Shown in pieces: positions 32,179-39,892 of a DNA stretch of 64,000 bases (positions are counted from its first letter, which is position 1; every line of letters starts with the position of its first letter). This stretch comes from Pseudomonadota bacterium (GTDB lineage: Bacteria; Pseudomonadota; Gammaproteobacteria; Burkholderiales; Burkholderiaceae_C). The notes under the pieces were generated by a model, which worked only from the letters and a program-made list of their open reading frames with translations, made no database searches and was not told the origin of the DNA. The DNA is taken from NCBI GenBank assembly GCA_018241895.1, contig JAFECX010000077.1:1-64000 (forward strand), given 5' to 3'. The translations under genes were made by a program, and so were the position numbers.

Positions 32179-33379
32179 CCAACCGGGCAAGTGCCAAGGC
32201 CGTCAAAACCACGAAGGACACGAAGGGCACCAAGGTGGCGGAAGTGGGCTACGACGACGTTCACGGCAGCATCGTTGCTCTGCTGGAATCGGCCCGCCGC
32301 GCCGCCGCGCCGCCGCGCGCAGCGTCAATGCGCTGATGACGGCCAGCTACTGGGAGATCGGTCGGCGCATTGTGGAGTTCGAGCAGGGCGGGCAGGAGCG
32401 GGCAGCCCGTGGCCAGCAGTTGCTGCAACGCTTGTCCGCCGATTTGGCGACACGCTTTGGGCGCGGCTTCAGCGTGGACAACCTGGAGCAGATGCGCCTG
32501 TTTTATCTGGCCTACACGCCCCAGTGGATTTCCGAGACGCTGTCTCGGAATAATTCCGCCGTCCACATAGCCGGAAAATCCGAGACAGCGTCTCGGAATA
32601 TCGGCCTGGAACAACTGGCGCTGGTTCTGCCGCTATCGTGGTCACACTATGTGCATCTGGTACGTCGCACCCGATCGGTTGAAGAGCGCGAGTTCTATGA
32701 AACCGAAGCCCTGCGTGGCGGCTGGACCGTGCGCCAACTTGCCCGCCAGATCGGCACGCAGTTCTACACCCGCACCCTGCTGTCGAAGAACAAGCGCGCC
32801 ATGCTGGAAAAGGGCAGCCAGCCTCGGCCCGGCGACCTCATCACGCCCGACGAAGCTGTCAAAGACCCCTACGTCCTGGAGTTCCGCAACCTCAAGGATG
32901 AATACTCAGAATCGGAACTGGAAGACGCACTGATTCACCGGCTGGAAGACTTCCTGCTGGAGCTGGGCGGAGACTTTACTTTTGTGGGCCGCCAGCGCCG
33001 CCTGCGCTTGGACGAAAGCTGGTTTCGTGTCGATCTGCTGTTCTTCCACCGCCGCCTGCGCTGCCTCGTCCTCATCGACCTCAAGCTCAACGAACTGTCA
33101 CATGCCGACGTGGGGCAGATGCACATGTACTGCAACTATGCCCGTGCGCACTGGACGCTGGAGGGCGAAAACCCACCCGTCGGCCTGATCCTGTGCACTC
33201 GCGCCAAATCCGCGCTGGCCCGCTATGCGCTGGAGGGGTTGCCCAACAAGGTGATGGCCGCCGAGTACAAAACGGCGCTTCCAGATGTCCAACTGCTGCA
33301 AGACGAATTGGAAAAAACGCGGCGAGAGTTTGAAGCGCGACGACTTGTGCGCGGCAGCGATGCGGAGAGTGAGATATGA
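32175..33379 (+). pseudogene. yhcG: YhcG-type PDDEXK nuclease (DUF1016), frameshifted
   Basis: A DUF1016/YhcG nuclease: the N-terminal block MTASYWEIGRRIVEFEQGGQERA, the middle LSWSHYVHLVRRTRSVEEREFYETEALRGGW, and the C-terminal PDDEXK core ESWFRVDLLFFHRRLRCLVLIDLKLNELSHADVGQM. Translation from ATG 32175, coupled to hsdM by ATGA, reads into the right protein but stops at 32334. The break is an exact tandem duplication of GCCGCCGC (32301-32308 and 32309-32316). With one copy the frame runs through to 33379 and gives SARRAAARSVNAL, the expected family N-terminus. A shorter product could start at ATG 32336. It overlaps hsdS by ATGA. Confidence 0.86.
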
Positions 33380-34545
33380 AGGCGTGGCCCGAAGTCGCCT
33401 TGGGTGAATTGCTCCAGCGCTCAGATGCAGCAGCTGTGATTAATCCGGCTGCCGAGTACCACGAAGTCACCATCAAGCTGTGGGGTAAAGGGGTCATCAG
33501 CAGAGGCAAGGTTTCTGGCAGTGATGTCGTTGCTGTTCGTCGCGTTGTGCGGGCCAATCAGCTGATCTTGTCCAAAATTGACGCTCGCAACGGTGCAATC
33601 GGCTTGGTTCCGCCAGAACTGGACGGAGCCATCGTCAGCAACGATTTCCCGTCCTTTGATTTCCGCGACCTGCGCCGGTGTGACCCGGCATTCATGGGTT
33701 GGCTTGTCCGTTCAATGCCGTTCGTAGCACTTTGCAAAGCCGCGAGCGAGGGAACGACCAATCGGGTTCGCATCAAGGAAGATCGGTTTCTTGCCAAGCA
33801 GATTGCGCTCCCGCCCCTCGCCGAACAACAAACCCTCGTCGCCCGCCTCGACGCGCTGGCCGAGAAAACCCGGCAGCTCGAAGCGCATCTGGAGGCCGCC
33901 GAGCGCGATGCCGAACACCTGCTGGCCCTGCGCTTCCGCGATGCCATTGCCAATGCACCGATGCGGCCGATGGCGGAAGTTGCGCCGCTGGTGCGGCGTG
34001 AGGTGCAGATCACCTTGGGCGGAAGCTATCCCGAGTTGGGCATCCGCTCCTTCGGCAAAGGTACGTTCCACAAGCCGCCCTTGTCCGGTGCGGAAGTCGG
34101 CACAAAACGCCTGTATCGCATCGAACCTGGCGACCTGCTGTTTTCCAACGTGTTCGCGTGGGAGGGTGCCATTGCCATTGCACAGCCCGAGGACACCGGG
34201 CGCTTCGGTTCGCACCGCTTCATGACTTGCCAAGCAAACCCTACGCAAACTTCGGCAGAATTTTTGCGCTACTACTTCCTGACCGACGACGGCCTGCTGA
34301 AAATCGGCGAAGCCTCACCCGGCGGCGCGGGCCGCAACCGCACGCTGGGGCAAGAAAAGCTGATGGCCATCGAAGTCCCCATCCCACCCTTGCTCATCCG
34401 GCAATCCTTCAACCGCCTGCAAACCGAAGTCGCCGCGCTCAAGGCCAAACACGCCGCCATCCGCACCGCCAACGCCGCCCTGCTGCCCGCAACGCTGGAG
34501 CGGGTGTTTGCCCAGGAATCCAAAGGAGACGACCGTGGCCGATGA
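33376..34545 (+). CDS. hsdS: Type I restriction specificity subunit
   Basis: A 389-residue HsdS with two target-recognition domains (about 5-145 and 200-345), each followed by a conserved coiled-coil spacer: LPPLAEQQTLVARLDALAEKTRQLEAHLEAAERDAEHL and PIPPLLIRQSFNRLQTEVAALKAKHAAIR. It sets the bipartite DNA target for both methylation and cleavage. It overlaps yhcG at the start (ATGA) and the following gene by 11 bases. The recognition sequence cannot be read from the protein. Confidence 0.93.
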   Translation: MKAWPEVALGELLQRSDAAAVINPAAEYHEVTIKLWGKGVISRGKVSGSDVVAVRRVVRANQLILSKIDARNGAIGLVPPELDGAIVSNDFPSFDFRDLRRCDPAFMGWLVRSMPFVALCKAASEGTTNRVRIKEDRFLAKQIALPPLAEQQTLVARLDALAEKTRQLEAHLEAAERDAEHLLALRFRDAIANAPMRPMAEVAPLVRREVQITLGGSYPELGIRSFGKGTFHKPPLSGAEVGTKRLYRIEPGDLLFSNVFAWEGAIAIAQPEDTGRFGSHRFMTCQANPTQTSAEFLRYYFLTDDGLLKIGEASPGGAGRNRTLGQEKLMAIEVPIPPLLIRQSFNRLQTEVAALKAKHAAIRTANAALLPATLERVFAQESKGDDRGR

Positions 34546-34978
34546 TGCACTCGCCCAAGCCGATGCCGATGTGCTGCTGCGCATGGAGAAAGTACCTGCG
34601 TCTACGGCCGCGTTCGACTTTCCCGGCCTTGGCGGGCGCATCGAGGTGCCGCTGGTATCGCGCGATAAACGCGAGCAGTTTTCGCTGGACATCAACCGCA
34701 AGCGCATCGCCTTGACCACGGGTTATCAGGCGCGTGGCCGGAGGGTGGTTGTGCTGGCACGCCTCGATTTCGCCGCACCCCACCGCAACCCGGATGGCAC
34801 CGAAGTCGGCGTGCCGCATTTGCACCTGTATCGTGAGGGCTACGGCGACAAGTGGGCCGTTGAGGTTCCGGCGGACATCTTGCACAATCCGGATGATGTG
34901 TGGCAGGTGCTGCACGATTTCATGCGCTACTGCGGCGTGGTCGAGCAGCCGAACATCACACGGGGGCTGTTCGCATGA
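34535..34978 (+). CDS. DUF6978-like protein
   Basis: A 147-residue protein. GTG 34535 has AAGGAG at ideal distance and lies inside the end of hsdS. The core reads FDFPGLGGRIEVPLVSRDKREQFSLDINRKRIALTTGYQARGRRVVVLARLDF, then GVPHLHLYREGYGDKWAVEVP; this matches the DUF6978 pattern as I remember it. Such proteins occur next to DUF1828 proteins in defence islands. Function is unknown. It overlaps the DUF1828 gene by ATGA. Confidence 0.72.
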   Translation: MADDALAQADADVLLRMEKVPASTAAFDFPGLGGRIEVPLVSRDKREQFSLDINRKRIALTTGYQARGRRVVVLARLDFAAPHRNPDGTEVGVPHLHLYREGYGDKWAVEVPADILHNPDDVWQVLHDFMRYCGVVEQPNITRGLFA

Positions 34979-35736
34979 GCACGACCAATGATCTGATCAG
35001 CCGCTATTACGACTGGCTCAAGGCCAAGACCAACTGGCGCGAGATCAACGACTGGGTGGAAATCACCACGCCGTATCTGGATCGTCACAACGACTGCATC
35101 CAGATATACCTGAAGCGGCAGGACGGCGAATGGGTGCTGACCGATGACGGCTACACTCTGGCCGATCTGGCGCAGTCTGGGTGCGAGGTCGACACGCCGC
35201 GCCGCAAGGCACTGCTGGCGACAACGCTCAACGGCTTTGGTGTGCAGCAGAATTTTGAGGCGCTGGAAGTCAAGGCCACCGAGGAGAACTTCCCGCTGCG
35301 CAAGCACAGCCTGTTGCAGGCCATTCTCGCGGTCAACGATCTTTTCTACGTTGCACGCGCCAACGTCGAGAGCTTCTTCTTCGAGGACGTGGCCTTGTGG
35401 CTGGACGATGCCGACGTGCGCTACACCTCGCGCGTGAACTTCGTTGGGCGCAGCCACTACAACCACCAGTTCGATTTCGTGGTGCCGAAATCCAAGCGTG
35501 CGCCAGAGCGGATTCTTCGCGTCATCAACAATGCGAACAAAGACACCGCCCAGAGCACCGCCTTCGCGTGGCTGGACACCAAGGAGGTACGGCCTTCGGA
35601 TTCGCAGGCATTCGCCATCCTGAACGACCGCGACCGACAGCTTGGCGATGCCGTGCAGGATGCTCTGCGCAGCTACGACATCACGCCGATTGCGTGGAGC
35701 AAGCGGGAAGAATTCAGGGAACGGCTGGCGGCATGA
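34975..35736 (+). CDS. DUF1828/DUF1829 protein
   Basis: A 253-residue protein with the DUF1828 N-terminal domain (TPYLDRHNDCIQIYLKRQDGEWVLTDDGYTLADL) and the DUF1829 C-terminal domain (FDFVVPKSKRAPERILRVINNANKDTAQSTAFAWLDTKEVRPSDSQAFAILND). The C-terminal half has the spacing of a degenerate restriction-endonuclease-like fold, but no clear catalytic triad is visible. It is coupled to the DUF6978-like gene and follows hsdS in one transcript, so the two may form an accessory pair of the restriction operon or a separate defence module. Confidence 0.8.
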   Translation: MSTTNDLISRYYDWLKAKTNWREINDWVEITTPYLDRHNDCIQIYLKRQDGEWVLTDDGYTLADLAQSGCEVDTPRRKALLATTLNGFGVQQNFEALEVKATEENFPLRKHSLLQAILAVNDLFYVARANVESFFFEDVALWLDDADVRYTSRVNFVGRSHYNHQFDFVVPKSKRAPERILRVINNANKDTAQSTAFAWLDTKEVRPSDSQAFAILNDRDRQLGDAVQDALRSYDITPIAWSKREEFRERLAA

Positions 35737-35775
35737 GGGCAGGCCGATCAAAAATGCGCGAAACCGTCTCCAACA

Positions 35776-38151
35776 ATGATCGATACGGATGAGTTGACGG
35801 CGCTGCGCGCCGAGAACGCCCGCCTGATCGCGCTGCTGGAAGCGCAAGGCATCGAGTGGCGGTTGCCGCAGCCGATCACCTGGGTGGCCCGGGAGCAAGA
35901 GTCCTCCCGGCTATCCACCGCCGAGAAGGTCGCCCTTTTCCGCCGCCTGTTTCGGGGCCGAACCGATGTCTATCCGATTCGCTGGGAAAACAAAACCACG
36001 GGCAAGGCCGGTTACGCCCCGGCCTGTGCCAACGAGTGGCGCGCCGGTGTCTGCGAGAAGCCGCGCATCAAGTGTGGCGAATGCAGTCAGCGGCTGCTGA
36101 TCCCGCTGTCCGACGCCGTGGTCTATGACCATCTGGCCGGTGGGCACACGGTTGGGGTGTACCCGCTGCTGGAGGACGACACGTGCTACTTCCTCGCGGC
36201 TGACTTCGATGAAACCGATTGGCGGGACGATGCCCGCGCATTCATGCAGTCCTGTGACGAACTCGGCGTGCCCGCCGCGTTGGAGATTTCGCGCTCCGGT
36301 CAGGGCGCGCATGCCTGGGTGTTTTTCGCCAGTCGGGTGTCGGCCCGTGATGCCCGCCGCCTGGGCACGGCCATCATCAGTCACACCTGCGCGCGCACGC
36401 GGCAACTGAAGCTGGAGTCCTACGACAGGCTTTTCCCAAACCAAGACACGATGCCCAAAGGCGGCTTCGGCAACCTGATTGCCTTGCCGCTGCAGAAGGG
36501 ACCGCGCGAGAGAGGTTGCAGCGTGTTCGTCGACGCCGATCTGCGCCCCTATCCGGATCAATGGGCATTCCTGGCTTCCATCCAGCCGATGGCCGCGCAC
36601 GACATCGAGCCGACCATCCTGCGGGCCACAGGTGGTGTCCACCCGCTGGACGTTACCTTCATCGATGACGAAGACCTGGCCACGCCGTGGAAGCGAGAAA
36701 GCACGGCGTTGAAGATGTTGACGGGTCCCATGCCCCGGTCACTGACGGTGATCCTGGCCAACCTGATCTATTTCGAGAAGGCCCAACTGCCGCAGGCGCT
36801 GGCCAACCGCCTGATTCGGCTGGCAGCTTTCCAGAACCCCGAGTTCTACAAGGCTCAGGCGATGCGGATGTCGGTGTGGGACAAGCCGCGCATCATCGGC
36901 TGCGCTGAAAACTTTCCGCAGCACATCGCGCTGCCGCGCGGGTGTTTCGACGCCGCGCGCGAACTGTTGGCGGATAACGACATTCGTCTCGACTTGCGCG
37001 ACGAGCGCCACGCCGGAGTACCCATCGCCGTCGGCTTCAGCGGCACGCTGCGTCCCGACCAGGAAGCCGCCGTGGCGGCGATGCTGAGGCACGATGACGG
37101 TGTGCTGTGCGCGCCAACCGCCTTCGGCAAAACGGTGACGGCCGCAGCGCTCATCGCCCGGCGCGGTGTCAACACGTTGGTTCTGATGCATCGCACGGAA
37201 TTGCTCAAGCAGTGGCAGACGCGCCTTGCCGCATTTCTGGATGCAGGTAAGGAGGTGATCGGCATCATCGGTGGCGGCAAGACCAAGCCCACCGGCAAAG
37301 TTGATATTGCCGTGATGCAGTCGCTTTCTCGACAAGGCGAAGTCGATGTGCTGGTCGAGAACTACGGGCAAGTGATCGTGGATGAATGCCATCACATCGG
37401 TGCGGCGTCCTTCGATGCCATCCTGCGGCGCACAAAGGCAAAGTATGTGCTGGGCCTGACGGCGACACCGATCCGTCGCGATGGGCAACAGCCCATCATC
37501 TTCATGCAGTGCGGGCCGATCCGGCACAAGGCGGCGCAACCACTGGATGCGCCGCGCGATCTGGCGGTGACGCCGCAGTTCATCGAATCACCGATCGCTC
37601 TGCTGCCGGAGGCGGGCATTCAGGATGTGTTCCGGCATCTGGCACAAGACGCGGCCCGAACGGCAGCCATCGCCAGCGCGATCACCGACGCTTTCCAGCA
37701 AGGCCGCAAGGTGCTGGCGTTGACCGAACGCACCGAGCACATCGAGGCGATTCAAACTGCGTTGATGGGTCAAGTTCCAGAGCCGTTTGTGTTGCACGGG
37801 AGAATGGCAAAATAGCAGCGCGCCGCGCTGATCGCCGCGCTCGATGCGCTGCCTCCCGATGCGCCGCGCGTGTTGCTGGCCACCGGCAAGCTGGTCGGCG
37901 AAGGCTTCGACCATCCGCCGCTGGATACCTTGGTGCTGGCGATGCCCGTCTCGTGGAAGGGCACGCTGCAGCAATACGCCGGGCGCCTGCACCGCGAGCA
38001 CGCCAGCAAGAACGACGTGCGCATCATCGACTTCGTGGACACCGGCCATCCGGCCTTGCTGCGGATGTGGGACAAGCGCCAGCGGGGCTATCGGGCGATG
38101 GGGTATCGCGTCGATTCGGGGGTGCCGTTTGTCGGCAGTCTTGAAGAGTGA
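35776..38151 (+). pseudogene. TOTE-type primase-helicase with an in-frame amber stop
   Basis: The open frame spans 791 codons with a single TAG at codon 680 (37813-37815). The N-terminal part is an archaeo-eukaryotic primase domain of the TOTE conflict-system type: LAADFDE (Asp143, Asp145), ISRSGQGAHAWVFF and FGNLIALPLQK, with four cysteines before it (CANEWRAGVCEKPRIKCGECSQ). The second part is a superfamily II helicase with Walker A APTAFGKT (Lys452), DECH at 536 and LGLTATPIRRDG. The codons after TAG carry on in frame with LLATGKLVGEGFDHPPLDTLVLAMP and QQYAGRLHRE, that is motifs V and VI. The stop therefore removes the last helicase motifs unless it is read through. A short starting coiled coil (LRAENARLIALLEAQGIEW) is also present. 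Confidence 0.85.
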
Positions 38152-38195
38152 TGTCGGCTTGGTAGGGAGCCGGAATCGGCGGGTAGACAGTCTAT

Positions 38196-38210
38196 GCCAC
38201 TCAGTGGCAC
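38196..38210. promoter_or_regulatory. Putative operator of the toxin-antitoxin pair
   Basis: A perfect 7-1-7 palindrome TGCCACT-C-AGTGGCA lies 10 bases before the toxin start. It sits just upstream of CACAATAAG, a possible -10 region, where HigA-type antitoxins usually bind to shut down their own operon. Confidence 0.65.
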
Positions 38211-38220
38211 AATAAGCCCG

Positions 38221-38592
38221 ATGACGCGAGTATTCAAAACGCGCCACTTCCAGCGATGGATGCGTAAGACGGAGCTCACCGATGCCGTCCTGTGCAAGGC
38301 CGTTCAGGAGATGGCAGTTGGCCTGATCGACGCTGACCTCGGCGGCAGCGTGGTGAAGAAACGCATTGGTTTGGCGGGACGCGGCAAGCGTGGCGGTGTG
38401 CGGACGCTGGTCGCCACCAACAAGGGCAACCGCTGGTTCTTCGTGTACGGCTTCGAGAAGAACGAGCGGGCGAACATCAGCGACGAGGAACTCGAAGGCT
38501 TGCAGATCATTGCCGCCGACCTGCTGGCTCGAACAGGCCCGCAATTGGATGAAGCCGTTGCCGACGGCGCTTTGCAGGAGATTTGCCAATGA
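38221..38592 (+). CDS. HigB/RelE-type toxin
   Basis: A 123-residue protein of the RelE/ParE superfamily (DUF1044-like): FKTRHFQRWMRKTELTD at the start, then VKKRIGLAGRGKRGGVRTLVATNKGNRWFFVYGFEKNERANISDEELEGLQIIA. This is the conserved core of HigB-like mRNA-cleaving toxins. It comes before its antitoxin, as usual for HigBA, and overlaps it by ATGA. No strong ribosome site is visible. Confidence 0.87.
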   Translation: MTRVFKTRHFQRWMRKTELTDAVLCKAVQEMAVGLIDADLGGSVVKKRIGLAGRGKRGGVRTLVATNKGNRWFFVYGFEKNERANISDEELEGLQIIAADLLARTGPQLDEAVADGALQEICQ

Positions 38593-38906
38593 CCACCAAG
38601 ACCAAGAGCCGTGTCCTCGAAGCCGTTCACGAAACGGCCAGCGATCTGCATCGTCTGGGTTTCATCGACAAGCGCAAGATGCAGAAATACGACGCACTGT
38701 GCCTGGAGCCGGTGCAGGACTACGACGCCACGAAGGTCAAGGCGCTGCGCGAGAGGCTGCACCTGAGTCAGGCCGTGCTGGCCAGCGTGCTGAACACCAG
38801 CACGTCCACTGTCCGCAAGTGGGAGGTGGGCGACAAACGCCCCAGCGGGCCGTCGCAGAAGCTGCTGGACATCCTCGAACGCAAGGGGCTGGAAGCGGTG
38901 CTTTGA
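38589..38906 (+). CDS. HigA/NadS-type antitoxin, Xre-family HTH
   Basis: A 105-residue protein whose C-terminal half is an Xre-type HTH (LRERLHLSQAVLASVLNTSTSTVRKWEVGDKRPSGPSQKLLDIL). The N-terminal half is the toxin-binding part. It should neutralise the upstream toxin and repress the operon at the palindrome 38196-38210. It is the last gene of the island. Confidence 0.88.
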   Translation: MTTKTKSRVLEAVHETASDLHRLGFIDKRKMQKYDALCLEPVQDYDATKVKALRERLHLSQAVLASVLNTSTSTVRKWEVGDKRPSGPSQKLLDILERKGLEAVL

Positions 38907-38952
38907 GGCAACACCGCTCATTGCCGCTCACGCCCGCTGCGTTACCATTCAA

Positions 38953-39219
38953 GTGGCGGAGACGGAGTTGAACCCGTCAACCATCCGCCACCACTTGCCA
39001 AAATCCCAACCCTTCTCGGTTGGGATTTTTTTGCCCGAAACTCCAGTGCTGGCGCGGGTTCGGGCTGCGCTGCGAAGGACGCCACCGACCCGGGAAGCCC
39101 GGTTTCGGGCGCTTTTCCGGTCTCTGGCGGCCGACAATTATCTCGAGCGCTCGTGTTGCCTCACGGATCCAGGTCGTTGACAAAGACGGAATTGAACCCG
39201 TCAACCGTCCGCCACCACT
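38953..39219. repeat. Pair of 35-bp direct repeats, candidate attachment site
   Basis: Copy A at 38961-38995 and copy B at 39185-39219 match at 33 of 35 positions, 224 bases apart. Both begin GACGGRTTGAACC-type sequence and end CCGCCACCACT. In copy A the core is flanked by GTGGCGGA (38953) and TCCGCCAC (38984), and inside lies GACGG-AGTTGAAC-CCGTC, so it can fold as two stacked stems. On the minus strand it looks like a T-arm (GGGTTCAA) followed by an acceptor arm. Confidence 0.8.
39002..39032 (+). terminator. Rho-independent terminator at the right end of the island
   Basis: A perfect 10-bp stem AATCCCAACC/GGTTGGGATT with a 6-base loop and five more T residues. It ends rightward transcription from the toxin-antitoxin operon before the core genome. 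Confidence 0.9.
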
Positions 39220-39384
39220 CCAGCGCCCTCCATCTGCGCCACCGATCACCGCGCGCTGCGGTGGTCGGCTGGCGGCGCCTGCCGTCTCGCAGGTCGCATC
39301 GAGCCGGGGCGTCTCGGGCACCGCATCGCTGCCGCGATGCGCGATCGCTTCGCCGCTGGGCCTCGGCGCGTGCACCCCCCAAAA

Positions 39385-39413
39385 TGTCGACGGCCCGTTG
39401 CGGGCCGTCGACA
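39385..39413 (-). terminator. Terminator of the small Cys-rich gene
   Basis: A perfect 13-bp stem (TGTCGACGGCCCG with CGGGCCGTCGACA) and a TTG loop. On the minus strand it is followed by TTTT (39381-39384). It begins 16 bases after the stop codon of the minus-strand gene. Confidence 0.88.
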
Positions 39414-39428
39414 ACGGGGCTCGGGATC

Positions 39429-39701
39429 TCAGGCTGCCTGTGCGGCGATTCCAAGGCAGTTGTTGCAGCGGCCGAGACCGCGCAGGCGCGGATCGGGCTT
39501 GCCTTCGCCGGTCTTGAAGTTCGCGTGGCAGCGGATGCACACGTACATCTTCGAGCTCGACATCATCGGCCGCACGCCGGGCTCGGCGTTCGGCCGCGCG
39601 GCGGTGTATTCGGCCTGCGTCTGGCGTAGCTTGGGACCGCCAGCGCTCGGTGCGGCGGGGGTGAGTGAAGGGGAAGGGGCGGTACGGCGGGTGCTGGTCA
39701 T
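39429..39701 (-). CDS. Small protein with two CxxC pairs
   Basis: A 90-residue protein from ATG 39701. The first 45 residues are Thr/Pro/Ala-rich and unstructured; the rest reads MYVCIRCHANFKTGEGKPDPRLRGLGRCNNCLG. Two CxxC pairs about 24 residues apart suggest one zinc-binding ribbon. The first is formally a CxxCH haem motif, but no signal peptide is present, so a cytochrome is unlikely. It has its own terminator. No family is assigned. Confidence 0.6.
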   Translation of the reverse strand: MTSTRRTAPSPSLTPAAPSAGGPKLRQTQAEYTAARPNAEPGVRPMMSSSKMYVCIRCHANFKTGEGKPDPRLRGLGRCNNCLGIAAQAA

Positions 39702-39892
39702 GGCGAAGGGGTTCCGGCAGTTCCGGATCGTCACGAGGCGTGTATTGTCCCTCAGAACCGCAGCGGCCGTGACCGCTGCGGCAGACGACCTCGCGCGGCA
39801 GATCCCGATCGCGAGGCTCGCGGCGCTCGGCTATAAGTGGTCCAGTCGTCGCCATCGCACGGCCCCGCTCCCCGAGGTCGTATCGAACCGCC

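Larger units (their letters stand above)
38907..39428. other. Right end of the island, no gene
   Basis: About 520 bases with no plausible protein gene. It contains the two 35-bp repeats (38961 and 39185), a terminator at 39002-39032, a copy of an 18-bp word shared with the island origin region (39043-39060), a weak hairpin GCCCG-GTTT-CGGGC at 39097-39110, and the terminator of the following minus-strand gene. Confidence 0.6.

Noticed and set aside
32200-32250. NHEGHEGH-like peptide at the upstream edge of the yhcG frame
   Set aside because: The underlying CACGAAGGACACGAAGG repeat gives this peptide in many unrelated bacteria when read in the wrong frame. The ATGA-coupled frame gives KTTKDTKGTK and is preferred.
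39429-39701. c-type cytochrome because of CIRCH
   Set aside because: No signal peptide, and a second CxxC pair at ribbon spacing makes zinc binding more likely.
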